A stretch of DNA of 64,000 nt from Linepithema humile (lineage: Eukaryota; Arthropoda; Insecta; Hymenoptera; Formicidae): positions 7,612,501 to 7,676,500 of the forward strand of contig NC_090129.1 in assembly GCF_040581485.1 (NCBI RefSeq). Direction: 5' to 3'. Position 1 is the first letter of the stretch, and each line of letters begins with the position of its first letter. The position numbers and the translations under genes are program-made. Below are positions 1 to 13,900 of the stretch, one piece after another. The notes beneath the pieces were generated by a model. That model did not search any database. It was not told where the DNA came from and saw only the letters and a list, made by a program, of their open reading frames with translations.

Positions 1-2690
1 ATGCATGCACATATCGATGCATCTTGACACACATGCGAATTTGCGAAACGAAAGGAAGACGTCAAGTAATTAGAACGCTACTGTGGTACGCTACTGCATA
101 TCATTTCTTTATTCCATTATCTTCTATTGTCAGTCACCTTGCAATTAAATCATTCACATTCATTAAATCACTTTGTTGCGATGGGCATCGGGATTTAATG
201 GTATTTCCTTTATTTTTATTTTGAAATATCTTTTTGCATAATAGATTTAGCGCGTTGATGTTTCTAAAAAGCTGAGAATTTTTATCCACCAGCCTAACAA
301 TTAAAATGCATTCAAACAAAAGCAGCTCTTCGTTTGCTGATTACTGAAGAATTACGCAAATGTGTAAAGAGACTCGTGCGTGAAATCAGCACCACACGTA
401 GGAAGGACTTAACACGTCAGTTATGCAATGAAAGTTGTGCACGGCGGGTGCTAAATATGCAAATTTTCTCGCGAGCAGCATTATAAAGCCGTAAATGTCT
501 GTTATTAAAGGATCCGCGTTATAAATTAAAAGCATGCAAAACAAGATAATTAATCTATAAAATTATAAAATCACTATTTCTATTTATTACTGTTACACAT
601 AAAAAGATTGATCTTTATGAGATTTGAAAAGTAGGTTTGTAGAAACGATCTCACTAAAAATATAGGCTACATGTAAAATTCATTTAGCTCGCATTTCAAA
701 GACGTTCTAACTTTTTTCTTTATTTTTTATATATTTACTTTCATTAATTCATAAAAGTTTCAAGATCTATAATTGTTTATGACGAAAGATCTATAAATGT
801 TTCGACATTTAAGCAAGTGGCATTCTTTTTGGCCTTAATTTGATGTTATTGTATTGAGTACAGCTAAGAGAAAGTGTATAAATTTTGACACTGTCTGCAT
901 ACACTAGGTCAATGGCTTTTCTGAACGATGCAGTCTAACAATACCAAGTAATTTTCAAATAATGTCGTGTGCAAGAAAAGTTTGCTAGTTAACGAATAAT
1001 TTTGTTATTTCCGCAATCTGTTTGTCTGATACATCAGGCAGCTGTAATTCTGAGTTGTCTCAGTTCGCGTGGGATGTATCTCTAACACACGCCTCGAGCA
1101 CACGCAAAAGAATAATTTCTACCGCCAGGATGTTCTCACATGTGGACTTTCACGGCGCCGCGCAAATACGTTGTTCCTGACTTGCAAGCTTCCATAAACT
1201 GAGAGTCTCGTGGGCGAGGCAGCATAATAAAGAAGAAATCCGTGAAGCCGATGACTCGCACATCGGAGTCGTTCTTGACCTGGAATATTTATTTCGATTT
1301 GAACTAGCCATTAAATCGGCTCGCAATTGATTAATGCAGCGGATCACGTCATCGAAATAAAAATATGTCTTAACATAACATGTGGCTGTAATATGGTCAT
1401 TTGTTCGGCTGTGCTTAAAGGTTAAATATAAATAGAATGTCTAAAGATATAAAAAGATAAATAGAATGATTAGTATGAAAACGGAAACAGCGCGAAAATA
1501 TTATTAAGCTGTAATGCTTCTTATTAAATTACAGAATTAATCTATGAGAGAAAATCAGTGTATTTAGACCATAAAGCAGCCTTCTACAAGCCTCGCGTAT
1601 TTAACTTGTTTTAATTGATGACAAAACCGTGATTGCCGCCATTCATATCTTAATAATGCGCGTAGGAGTTTCGTATGCTCTATATAAACGCGCGATGCAA
1701 TTTGCACCATACATATATGTATGCAGAGAAACCGTGATGCAGAATTGAAACGCACACTCACATAGTTCGATTACGGGTGGTTATAGACGATAGCTATTGA
1801 TTAACCAATTGTAAGATTACAACATGTACATTACATATGCTAAAGAGACATCGACAAAAACTAATGTATTTATGTCAATCGCTCGCGGCAGAGAGATCGA
1901 TGTCTGTCAAGAACATTCGCGACATTGCGCACTTCTATCCGCGTCTACACGTTGCATTGAATATACATATATTTATAAGACATTTCTTTTTTTTTTAAAA
2001 AAACATATTTGTATGAGTTCATAACGAGCAGATTAAGAAAAGTTTATATTTATCATAAATGAAAAAAATTTTTGTTCTCTTTAATACTACAAAATATTAA
2101 ACACTTAATAAAAATTAATATACATTTTATACATAGATGTTTTTGTTGTCAAAATTATCATAAGCATGTATATATTACATTATCCAACTTTATAAAATAG
2201 CTAAATGGTTAATTACAGCAAAAAGTTAATTAAAGGGTACAAAACAGAACACTTCCTTGACATATGTGCGTCAAAGCGTGAACCGTTGCGCAGTCAATTA
2301 ATCATTGTACATCTTACTTTTATAGTAATACAATCGAGAAAGGCTATTGAAAACAGAATATGAGTCTTACATTATGATATATTTTATTTGAAGAATTAAA
2401 AAAAAAATTATAAATGTAATTAACGAATAAATGTTAAAATAATTTTAATAAGTACTTAAATGTATCAATTTAAAGTTCAGTTTAGCATCATTTTTATTAA
2501 GCTTCGTAAAAAAAAAACTGTACTACTCTCTATTTTAAATATATCCGAAGACCTTGAATGGAATTACGGAAGTCAAACCGGACTTAAAAATATGTTCGCT
2601 GTGGGGTGGCCGGTTTCCGTGACAAAATTAAAACAAGGGAACCCCTGGGTTCCCGTGTTAGCCGAGTCGCAGCTGTGGGTTTATACATCT
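1..2690. other. Upstream AT-rich DNA without a recognised gene
   Basis: The stretch is AT-rich on both strands. The open frames in it are all under about 80 codons, have no recognisable domain and do not chain through splice sites. I see no tRNA, no transposon ORF and no long tandem repeat. It probably is intergenic DNA or distant 5' regulatory DNA of the dumpy gene, but no individual site can be supported from sequence alone. Confidence 0.6.
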
Positions 2691-3080
2691 TGACGAGTTA
2701 AGGGTACGGAGGGGCGACTCGGTGACGACGCAAGGTGGTTGGGGAGGCAGGAGGGCTACAGGTGCATCGCACTCGCACGCCCTCCTTTATTACGTTCCTT
2801 CGCTTCTTCTCTCCTCTGCTACCTCATTGCTCGCTCCTCCTCGCACTTTCCGCTTCTCTTCCTTCTCTTTATCCGACTTGGCGAACACACGTCCTTCCTT
2901 CTCTCCTCCCTCTCACCCCCTGGTTCTCCCTGTGAGCTTTGCCGCGTACAGTCGTTAACATTTCACCGCGCCGGGTTGATCGCCGCAACTCTAACTTATT
3001 GTGCTATTCGCTGCACGCGCGCATAGTGCGTTTGTCTGCGTTTTGCAGGATTGCGAGCCTAGAACGAAGACGCTTTTGCG
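2691..3080 (+). promoter_or_regulatory. GC/pyrimidine-rich block with a weak core-promoter candidate
   Basis: This block stands out from the AT-rich surroundings. It is a long C/T-rich tract (GA-rich on the minus strand) followed by a CpG-rich stretch. An initiator-like ACAGTC lies with its A at 2950. A TGATC at 2977-2981 sits at the +28 position expected for an insect downstream promoter element and matches four of five positions of its consensus. This could be a start site for a noncoding first exon of dpy, but no spliced first exon can be proven from here. The overlapping open frames in this block are low-complexity and I do not regard them as genes. Confidence 0.25.
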
Positions 3081-3849
3081 CGAATGCGTACGGCACTATC
3101 TTGTGAAAATTGCATTTACAGTTCAACGTACGGCAGAGGAATTGCAATAGGGAAGGGCAATAAACAGAAAAACGATTGCCGCAGATTCATCGTTATACTT
3201 GAGAATTTAAGAATTCAGATTTCCGCGTTTCTAGAGCGCATTCCAGAAACACGATGCGCGCTGGAGAAGCCTGGCTGCTATCGATACGCGTATTTTCTCA
3301 CAATGTTAACTCCAATGCGCTATGGAGCTTGTAGTTCAATAAAATTCACTTGAGTATCGGTGGGTCTTCATTATTATTATTATAAACATTTATATAAATA
3401 TAGAAAATTTATCTTTTATTCCATAATATTTGATAATGAGAAATATCTGAGTAAAAGAGAGGGAGAGAATGGAGAGTTAATTTTTTTGTACATCTCAAGG
3501 ACAAAGCATTTTTATTTCAATAATATTCCAAATTTACAACAGATAAATTTATTCAGGCTCATAGAATATGTAATGTTACAAGTTACCATGAATGATGATC
3601 TTCTATCATCTCGCTAATGAAATACTGTCATTATATTTGTCATTAGTCACTGATGCTATGTCATCAGCATTTAAATGTGCTTGTGATTTATTTATATTTT
3701 ATTCCATAACAACCGAAACATTTTACCTGTATTTATTGTTAAGATATGTATGTCCTTCGTTCAAACGGTTTAAACGGCACTTGCACATATTGCACGGCCT
3801 ATATGTTGGGGTTGATGGATCAACCGACTTCTTTGGTGCATATTCGTGA

Positions 3850-4204
3850 ATTAGCCACACAGTGAAGCGGTCGGTGAAGTGGTTTATTCGCCGAACAGGT
3901 GTTCGACCGGTGTAAGTTTACCCGTTGTGACTGAAAAACGGTTGACGGTTTCTTGCGGTTTCGTATTCACGCTTGATTTTCCGATGATTTTTTACAACCG
4001 CGGTGCTTTCCTCATGATTTATACACCGTGAACATCGCGGGGAATGTCGAGTGCCCTTCTCCCCCTCTCTCTTTCTCTTTCTTTCTCATCTCCGGATGCA
4101 GCGTGATCGTGAAAAGTCGTTCCCAGAGTGCTACAAAGACTCAAACGCGTAGTGCCGTTTTTTGCGAAACCACTTGTGAATTTGCGATGATGCAATTACC
4201 GTTG
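3850..4204 (+). other. dpy: Probable 5' untranslated exon of dpy (5' end unknown)
   Basis: A strong donor (GTTG|gtgagt) follows base 4204, and a matching acceptor with a long T tract ends at 4402, five bases before the dpy start codon. The left edge given is arbitrary, because no transcription start is visible. Several short upstream reading frames would be present, with ATGs at 3984, 4043 and 4187. The last, read across the inferred splice, is nine codons including its stop (ATG ATG CAA TTA CCG TTG|CAA AGA TGA), and its TGA overlaps the dpy ATG. Splicing is inferred, not seen. Confidence 0.4.
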
Positions 4205-4407
4205 GTGAGTTCTGCGTGAAGTCATCAGACTATTACGTGTTTAAGGAATCTATTTGAATTTCTTTCGTGATGTCTTGAGGAAGGATATGGAAATTTAATC
4301 ACCGCTAAAAATTTTCGCACATCATTACCGAGAAATTAATTTGCACATTCGTATGCGATATTTATACAATATGACTAATGTCAGTGTAATTTTTTTTTAC
4401 AGCAAAG

Positions 4408-4936
4408 ATGAAACATCTTTGGCCGTTGCTGGCGTGGATACTTCTATCTTCGTATCCGGTAAGTAGACGTTTATCTGCAACCTTTCATTAAATTTAAAAT
4501 CTATCTTGGTTTCTCACGCGTGTGTAAAGAGACTTATTTATTTTTCTATTTAATCTAAAAGTTTTTTCGTCGAATTCAATTACAACGTTCAATTACAACT
4601 ACAAATTTTATAAAAAAAAATTTTAAGAGAGTTTGAAACTGTAAAGTACCACAGAATATAGTAGCGGTAAAATATTAGAAAGCGGTTTTAAAGAATAATT
4701 ACATGAATATCTAAAAAATAAAATTTATTAATGTTTTCAGGCCGAATCTCGTAACGGACTCGGCCATGGATTGAGGCGAGAAGTATTCTTCCTGAACCTC
4801 GAGGATGGCTATTTCGGCTGCCAGGTCAACGAGTCGACAGACGTCCTGCAGCTGCTCGAGCTTTCGAAGCTCTGTGACCATCGCGCCGATTGTTACCAAG
4901 GCGCGGACGAGCAGCGCATCAAGTTAAAGTGCACAG
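4408..4936 (+). CDS. dpy: dpy exons 1-2: signal peptide and LDLa-like motif
   Basis: Exon 1 (4408-4458) encodes 17 residues beginning [17 protein letters not shown], a basic residue followed by a hydrophobic core typical of a signal peptide. Exon 2 (4741-4936) continues in phase 0, and the small residues just after the junction give the likely cleavage region. Exon 2 contains GYFGCQVN, then LCDHRADC, then GADE, then a final Cys. The CD-x3-DC-x2-GADE arrangement resembles the calcium-binding half of an LDL-receptor class A domain and is also the known N-terminal block of Dumpy. Exon 2 ends in phase 1, which sets the frame for most later exons. Confidence 0.92.
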
Positions 4937-7900
4937 GTGAGTTATTTGAAGAGACGTTTCTTCGAACTTGAATTTATCAGGGTGATTCTCTCGCGTGTAC
5001 AATGTCACTGCGAAACGACTGTGAATCTCACGGAGGATGGTGGCATCGCATGACACGATACTCTGTCATTAACATTTCTGTCGCTTTTTTATATCATTCC
5101 GTTATTCTCGATGTCATTATGATAGTTGGAGTAATTTTCCTTCTGTTATAAGCTGCAGAAACACACTCGTCGCCGATGCGTAACGTCGCATCTCATCGCC
5201 CAATTAAGGTGATCTCTCGCGTCATTATGTTGCATTGTACATCGAGTCACGCCCACGTCGTAATTAGCTACAAAGTTTCATTCTTATTTTCCACGGATGC
5301 TATCCTCTTGATGGAGGTGTAATTGACGTGCCGGTCCGCGCCGATGAGCGGATCGTGTTACGTGAGTCTACTGAACGAATCGGCTTCACGGCTTTGTGAG
5401 AAAAACTCGGATGTTCGGCCGCCGATTAGTTCAGCGGGAGAAAATTGCGCGATTAGTCGATGGCTTACAGTGTAGTCGCAATTTATTTGCATCTTTTTCT
5501 CGGATAATGTTACTTAATGACTAAACAGAAATGGCCCGTGCCTCATACAGGATATTTCTTTATAAATAGGTATTATCCTCTGACACTGGTCAGATCAAAA
5601 TTATTAACTATTTAACCGCACAAATAAGATTAAGTATTTGTGTACATTTAAGATGAAATATAAATTAATATTATTAATTTCAATAAACATTTGAAAAAAT
5701 TATTCCCAAAAATTAATTATAAAATTATAAAAGTGCGTACTTATAAATTTATCTCACACAATAACAATCTAGCAGTATAAATTGCTAGATTAACAATGAG
5801 TTTATTAAAATCATTGCTTGCAGACGATTGTACAAAAGAGGACGGCACCAAGTGTCAAAACGGTGTCTGTCTGGATTCGGTCTGTCACTGTAACGATGGA
5901 TTTGGAGGATGTAACTGTCAAGTCCCAGGTTTGTGCTATTATTATTTTTTTTTTTTCTAATAACTATAATCTTGTTAGTAAGTATTTAACGCGTATGCAT
6001 ATTCTGTTCTACGCAAACGTTTGGATTAATTGACGCAAGTATACACATATATAATGTGTACTTATTTTCCTACTTTTTAATTTATAAAATTAAATGACAT
6101 TTACGATGACATAATTATATTAAAAATTGCAGACGAGAATGAATGTAAATATCGGCCCTGTGATATATTTGCCCACTGTACAAATACTCTTGGCAGCTTT
6201 CAATGTTCCTGTTTTCCTGGCTATCGAGGCGATGGCTTCCATTGCGAGGGTAATTTTATCGTGCATTAAATAACTGTCATTTTGCCGCGCACTCGCTTTA
6301 TCATTTGTTAAACCGCATCTGTGCAGATATCAATGAATGCGATAATCCAGCGCTCGCTGGGCGTTGCGTCGAAAATGCCGAATGTTGCAATCTTCCTTCG
6401 AATTATCTATGCAAGTGCAAATCCGGTTACATCGGCGACGGTGAGGTACACTGCGAAGATGTGAACGAGTGCGTGATACCAGGCGCATGCGGCGACAATA
6501 CCGTATGTCACAACATACCTGGCAATTATACCTGCACGTGTCAAAATGGATTTACGGGAGACCCGTACACTAGTGTGAGTATATGGAAACAGGAATATAA
6601 AGTAGAGAAAACGATAAGTAGAGCTTAAAGTGGATAATAACACGCCTGCAAGTCAATCACCTTATCATGGAATTTTTTTTTGTATTTATAATGAAGATAT
6701 TAATCTTAATAATCACCCTCCGTTACGATGGACTCTTGCGGATGTAAGCTGATTATAAAGTATGTTCGGAGGAAGACTGATTAAAAATATATGGATAAAC
6801 TAAACTACTAATGAAAATAACTAATGATGCATAAATATATACATATAAATAGCTTCAAGCATACAGCGCAATAGTTTTTTAAAAAATTTCAAACATTTTA
6901 TTTACATTTTATCGCAAAGCGATTATAATGCTCGTATTTTATTTCAAATTTTCCAAAATTTTATGGAATATAAAAAAGACATTTATTAATTAATATTAAT
7001 AAATTTATCAAAAGATGTTCGATTTAGAATGTAATCATAAATTTGTTTAAGCAGTGCATCGACGTTAACGAATGCGAATACGAGGGTGCCTGTGGACGGA
7101 ATGCACTATGCGTGAACTTACCAGGCGCACATAAATGCGAATGTCCTGAAGGATACGACGGCAGTCCGGAAGAGGAATGCAGAGATGTTAATGAATGTCT
7201 GAGGAGTCCTTGCGGACGTTCTGCTCTTTGTACGAATGTATATGGTAGCTTCAGATGTTCTTGTCCCGATGGAATGAATGGTGATCCATTGTCAGGTTGT
7301 CATGGTAAGTTTTAAGAATTTTTATAAATAATTTTATGTATATTTATTATTATTATTCTTGTAACGAATCGAAATTAACAATTGAGATTATATTAATTTA
7401 ATTATGAATGGTAAGTATAAAACAAAATTTTTGCGCAGCGTGAAAGTATTTTAAATATTTAAATATAAATGTTAGGTAAATGTTATATGTATATACACTA
7501 TTCTACAAAAGTAGGGAAGATTTTTTAGACGCTCAAAATTGAGCAAACTATAGTACTAAAACTTTGGCGAAAAGTCATTGCGACAAAAAATTAAAAAAGA
7601 ATTTTAAAGCTTGAAGTTTTTATTATTAATTATCATGCTTTAATAATGTAGCATTGTTCATGACTGATAATAATCATAATCGATATCTTAACAAAAAAAT
7701 TAACAGAAAATTTGTTTTGATAAAAGTTTATTACTAAAATAGTAAAAATATATTTTCTTGATGCTAGTAATTTTATGTAATAATATATTTGTACTGGTTT
7801 GCTTAAACTTACTAATTTTCATGTACGCGTTTGTGTTCTGGTTCGATAAAATGTTTCTCCAAACACCGGATATCATCCGCTAATCAATTAACTAACCATC

Positions 7901-10900
7901 ACTAACAGATGTAAACGAGTGCGAGGAAGGTTCGCCCTGCGGAGTGGACTCGAAATGTGTGAACACCGAGGGTAGCTTCGAATGTAGATGCAATGCCGGT
8001 TATCAAATGGACCCTACACATGGCTGTGTCGACGTAAACGAATGCAGTAGCACGAGCGCTTGTGCCGTCAATGCGAGATGCATCAACGTCCCGGGCTCGT
8101 ACAAGTGCATTTGCCCGCCGGGTTTCGTCGGCCAAGGATTAACACTCTGCGAAAGTCAGTCACAGCCAAGCTCACATAATGCTCTCTATCATTGCATGCC
8201 ATCTTTTCGTTTAATAATACTCACGGCTAACGTTTAATAATACTCATCTTGCGATTAACCATGTTGATTAACAGACGTGAACGAATGCGAGCGCAATCCC
8301 TGCGGCGAGAACGCCGAGTGCACGGACACGATCGGCAGCTTCATCTGCAGTTGCAAAGCGGATTACACCGGCGACCCTTTCAAGGAGTGCAGCGGTTAGC
8401 CTACCGATATTTCCTTTCTACGATATTTCCTTTCTTCGATACACCTCTTCTTCGCGGATATCCTTTAATCATATGGGCTTAATTTCCTGTAGTTCTGAGA
8501 ACATCCGGCGCCAGAAGACTATTACTATCGATATGTTTATAGTTGTTGCAATTTTTTCTCTATAGATACACAATTTCATAAATTAAAAATTTATTTGTTT
8601 TTAAAAATTTATTTACTTGCACTTTTCATCATATTAGAGCGTCAAATTTTATTAGCCCATAATATTTTTAAGACAACATCGTTTTTTGTGATTACAAGAT
8701 TTTTCTGTTATCACGATGCTCTACTTTTTTTTAAAGACATCGACGAATGTACGGCTCTGGACAATCCTTGTGGAAGAAATGCGATTTGCAAGAACGAGAA
8801 GCCTGGTTACAATTGTATCTGCCCGACGGGGTATAGTGCCAGCCCCAGTCCGGCAGTCGCATGCGATCAGGTAATACTTCAATAACCCGTTGCGTTTTGT
8901 CTTAAGTCATCGCATACATACATATATGGATACGATTTACAACGCGAAAGCTAATACGTGACAAGCATCTCGAAAATAGACTTGCATACTGAACATCTTT
9001 GATACCGGTTCCTTCTTACGAAGCTGATGGATGAAAGAAAGCAAACGAAGCGGAGATGGCATTGTGCGCAAACAAGACGAATTCCGAACCGGTTTTGTAC
9101 CGTTTTACCTCTTTTCTAAAGTTACACTCTTTTCATTGTTTTGTAAAGCCACGAAACTGACTCACAACTCGATTTATCACGCATGTCTCTTATTCGCGCG
9201 TCTAGAAAATAACTATGTAGCCCAACAGAAGGAACCGGTTTTTATTTCCAAGTATAATGTCTTGATGTTTCGTGAAGCGACGAATATTATGAATGCGGGA
9301 AATAAAGTATCACCCCCGTATTCTTCTCAGACCGACGTGACGACTCTCTGCAAGTCAAATTTCGATTGCGTCAATAATGCCGAGTGCATCGAAGGACAAT
9401 GCTTCTGCAAGGATGGCTTCAAAGCCGTCGGCGCTGAATGCGCCGATCTGGACGAGTGTCTCAGTAATCCTTGCGGGCCTGCATCGATCTGTACGAATAC
9501 GAGAGGAAACTATCATTGCGAATGCGAGTCTGGATTCGTTGGAACTCCGCCTCATATACCGTGCAAAGGTAATAATTACTTTTACAATGACATTTGCATT
9601 TTAGCGAGGAAAGTATTACAATTTAAAAAACATAAAAGAATATGTTACACATAAATTTCATTGTTTCAAAGCACCATGTGATGAGGTGACTTGCGGTGAA
9701 CATGCATTCTGTAAGGCTGACGGTCACGAAGCTTATTGTATCTGCGAGGATGGATGGACCTTCAATCCAAATGATATAGCGGCCGGATGTGTTGGTAAGC
9801 GGATGTTTTCTTAAAGACTCAAGATATACGACGATTGCGTGCACAAAAGCTTTTGTTTTGCAAATAAATTTAAATTTTATTTTCTTTATTTAGATATCAA
9901 TGAATGCGATGCGATAAATGGACCTTCTGGAAGATGCGGCAGGAATGCTATCTGCACGAATACACTTGGTGGTTTTAGTTGTCACTGCAAACCTGGATAT
10001 TCAGGAAATGCGTTCAAGCAATGTATAGGTAAAGATTGCACAACATAAATTACTAATTAATGATGATAATTAATTTTATATATATTAATTTTCTATAAAC
10101 TCATTATGTGAGGATTTTATATAATTTTTAATGTAGTTCTCAATGTATTAATTTATGAATTACCAACATTTTAATTATTGTTTATATTTAATAATTTTTT
10201 AGATATCGATGAATGTTCTAAACACGATGTTTGCGGTCATGGAGCAACGTGTACTAATAGTGAAGGTTCTTATACCTGCACTTGTCCGGAAGAAACCATA
10301 CCGGATCCTGATCCTTACATTAAATGCGTTGGTATAGTCAGGTGTGAAGTTGACGATGATTGTCCAGGAAACGCTATTTGTGATCCGCAAAAAAGATGTC
10401 TATGTCCCGAGCCCAACGTTGGAAATGATTGCAGACGTATGTATAATATATTGATTTCAAAGATAAAAAAATTTTTTAAATTCCGATTTTTACGCGCGGA
10501 AATTAAATTAGTTAGCTTATAAGGCGCTTTGATAAAAAAAGCGCTATAGGCGTGCGCATGCGCGCGACATCTCTGTGGGTGCCGCAAGGGCGCGAAAACG
10601 ACAAGTACGGAAGATTTTATTTCCTACTCTATCATATTGTGTAAAAATCATTAATCCATAATTTTGCATCCGTTATTAGATCCATGCGAAGATCTATCTT
10701 GCGGACCTAACGCACATTGCATGCTCTTGAACGATGTGGCGACCTGCCTCTGTAGCAACGGGTACACCGGAAAGCCGGGAGTTAAAGATGGCTGTCGAGA
10801 TATTGATGAGTGCGCGGTAAATCCGTGTCCTTCGGGTGCAATCTGCAACAATGAGCCTGGTTCGTTTTCGTGTCAGTGTCCGAGTGGCATGGCGGGCGAT

Positions 10901-13900
10901 CCTTACAGCGGTGGTTGCCTGGAATCCAAAACACCCCACGTATGTGGTCCCAGTTCGCCCTGCCCCGCCGGAGAACAGTGCATCAAAGACGAATTCGTCG
11001 GCAGTAGTGTCTGCATATGTCAACGTGGTTACATGCGCGATCATGAGACCGGTAAATGCAGAGATATCAACGAATGCATGGAGCTCAGAGAAAAGCCCGC
11101 CTGCGGTGTCAACGCAATTTGCAAAAATCTTCCCGGCAGCTACGAGTGCCAGTGTCCACCGGGCTTCAATGGAAACCCCTTCTCGCTTTGCGAAGGTAAT
11201 TTTTTGCAACATTATTAGTATTGTAATAATTATATAATTATCACTAACATCATAAAATCTAAAAAATTCAAAATTTGCAGAATGCAACAGCATCGAATGC
11301 CAATGTCAACCGCCGTACAAGATCGTCAACGGCAAATGCATGCTGGCGGGATGTTCAAAGGGCGAAAAATGTCCAAGTGGTGCCGAGTGCATAACGATCG
11401 CCGGTGGAGTCAGCTATTGCGCCTGTCCGAAAGGTTACACGACTAAATCCGATGGATCTTGCGAAGGTATATGATCAATTATTTTGAAATTGTAATTATT
11501 TTTAATCGCTAAAAATGTATAGAATTTTATACTTGTATATCATTAATCGGCAATAATTAATTTTATGTAGATATCAACGAATGTATTGTGGGACATCAAG
11601 TCTGCGGCTATGGTGCGGAGTGTATCAATCTACCAGGTTCCCATCAATGTGTGTGCCCGCACGGATACGGCGGCGATCCGTATAATGGCCTTTGTTCTCC
11701 AGCGCAGAAAAGATGCACTAATGACCATGAGTGCAAGGCTAACGAGAAATGCGTGCAACCTGGCGAATGTGTGTGTCCACCGCCGTTCTACACGGATCCT
11801 TTGAGTGGAAATCTTTGCAAGAGTAAGTTGAATTTTACTATTATTATACTTTTATATTATATATCCGCGTCATACATTTAATATTTTCTACATCTAATTA
11901 CGATATATTGCAGATCCTTGCGATCGTTTCCCGTGCGGTATAAACGCGAAATGCACACCGAGTGATCCACCGCGATGTATGTGTGAGGCTGGCTTCGAAG
12001 GCGATCCGCAACACGGTTGTATCGATGTGAATGAATGCGCGAATAATCCTTGCGGTCACGGTGCTTATTGCATCAACACGAAAGGAGATCATGTTTGCGA
12101 GTGTCCCAGAGGTATGATCGGTGATCCTTACGGCGTTGGCTGCACAGGAGTTCCGACAGGTAAAAGCGAATGCTCGTCGAACGACGACTGCGAGAATTAT
12201 CTAGCTTGCGTCCAAGGAAGTTGCATCAATCCTTGCGACAATGTTCCTTGCGGTCCAAACGCATACTGCGAACCAGATAAGCACGCCGCATGGTGTAGAT
12301 GTGTGATAGGTTTCACGGAAGGCAAGAACAACGAATGTGTTTCACGTAAGTGCAAAATTTATATATACTCTTTCTTTAATTATAAGTCTGAATAATTACA
12401 CGTTTAATTGTCAAAAAGAAATTGTTATTACGTTACATAATTATATATAAAAATAAAATTAAAATTAAAAATTATAAAAATGAGTAATTTAAATCGATCT
12501 TTAAAATAATTTGATAGTAATTTATAACATTTTAAATTTTACATATAATTGTTTTAAATATAATTTATTCAGCATAATTAGATTTCCGCTGATTTTATGC
12601 GTTGCTTATGAAACTATTATGATGCAGAATGTGACGGCTTTGTTTGCGGTTCCGGGGCTCAGTGTATCGTCAGTTACGATGGACCGACTTGTAAATGCAT
12701 CGAAGGTTTTATGGGCAATCCTTTCCCCGGTGGACAATGCGTTCCGGATGTATGCTCACCTGAGATTCCGTGCGCCGAGCCAAGTGTATGCATTAGCGGG
12801 CGTTGTAAGCGACGCTGCGAGGGAGTGGTTTGCGGCATCGGGGCCATGTGCGATCCTTTAACAAATAAATGCGTGTGCAATCCCTATTTTGTCGGCAACC
12901 CAGATCTACTTTGTATGCCACGTAAGTATAATGATGCTGAGAGAAAGAACACACACACACACATACACAAAATATTAATGCAGTTTTAAAAATAATACAA
13001 CAAAATATATTAAAATTTAATAAAATATAAGATAATATGAACGTTGTTATTTCTTATTAAATAATGTAATCTTTCTCTACAGCCATTCAGCCACCTCACT
13101 GCAATCCATCTTGCGGGAAGAACGCGCATTGCGAATACGGTTTGCTAGAATCAAAATGTGTTTGTAATCCGGGTACCAGTGGAAATCCTTATCACGGCTG
13201 TGGCGTTCAAGAAAAATCTGATTGTTCTACTGCGGTGTGCGGAAAGGATGCGCACTGCAATGCAGGTTCTAATGCCATTGAGTGTCTCTGTCCACCTGGC
13301 TTTGCTGGCAATCCATATATTCAATGTTTCGGTTAGTATGGTTAATTTTAATAAAATTTTTATCCTATTATTACATTCATTTTTTATGTTTAATTGATAT
13401 GACAGAAATAATAATTATAATAATAATGAGAAATAATATGATAAAATATTCAAAGAATACGTAACTCCGCATAAAATTATCATTTTCTTGTGACACTTAT
13501 ATAATTTTATTAACTTTAAACTGCTGACGTTATTCACTTCGTAATTCAATTTTATTTGATAAGAAAATTTGGATTTAAATGAACACGAAGCCAAACAATT
13601 TTGGGAAGTTAGGAGCTATTGCTGAAATAGATAAGCTCAATAAGCATCAGATGAAAGTTATATTGATTCCACAGTTAAGAAATAAGTATCAATTATGTAA
13701 AAATATAAATATCTTCATATCTTTTTTTATTAGATGTCAACGAGTGTAACGGACACGCATGTGGCAACAACGCAGTGTGCATCAATACCATCGGAAGCTA
13801 CGACTGTCGTTGCAAGGACAGTTTCTTCGGCAATCCTTTCGTCGGATGTCAGCAAGTGCAGGTTGGACCATGTGCTGATCCTTCGACTTGTGTTTGCAGT

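Noticed and set aside
2722..3026. Three overlapping + frames of 66-95 codons in the GC-rich block
   Set aside because: All are low-complexity Ser/Leu/Pro reads of a pyrimidine-rich tract, with no conserved pattern or splice link.
9031..9330. Met-started extension ahead of exon 10
   Set aside because: It is intron read-through. Exon 9 ends in phase 0 at 8870 and joins 9331 in phase 0, reproducing the expected EGF order.
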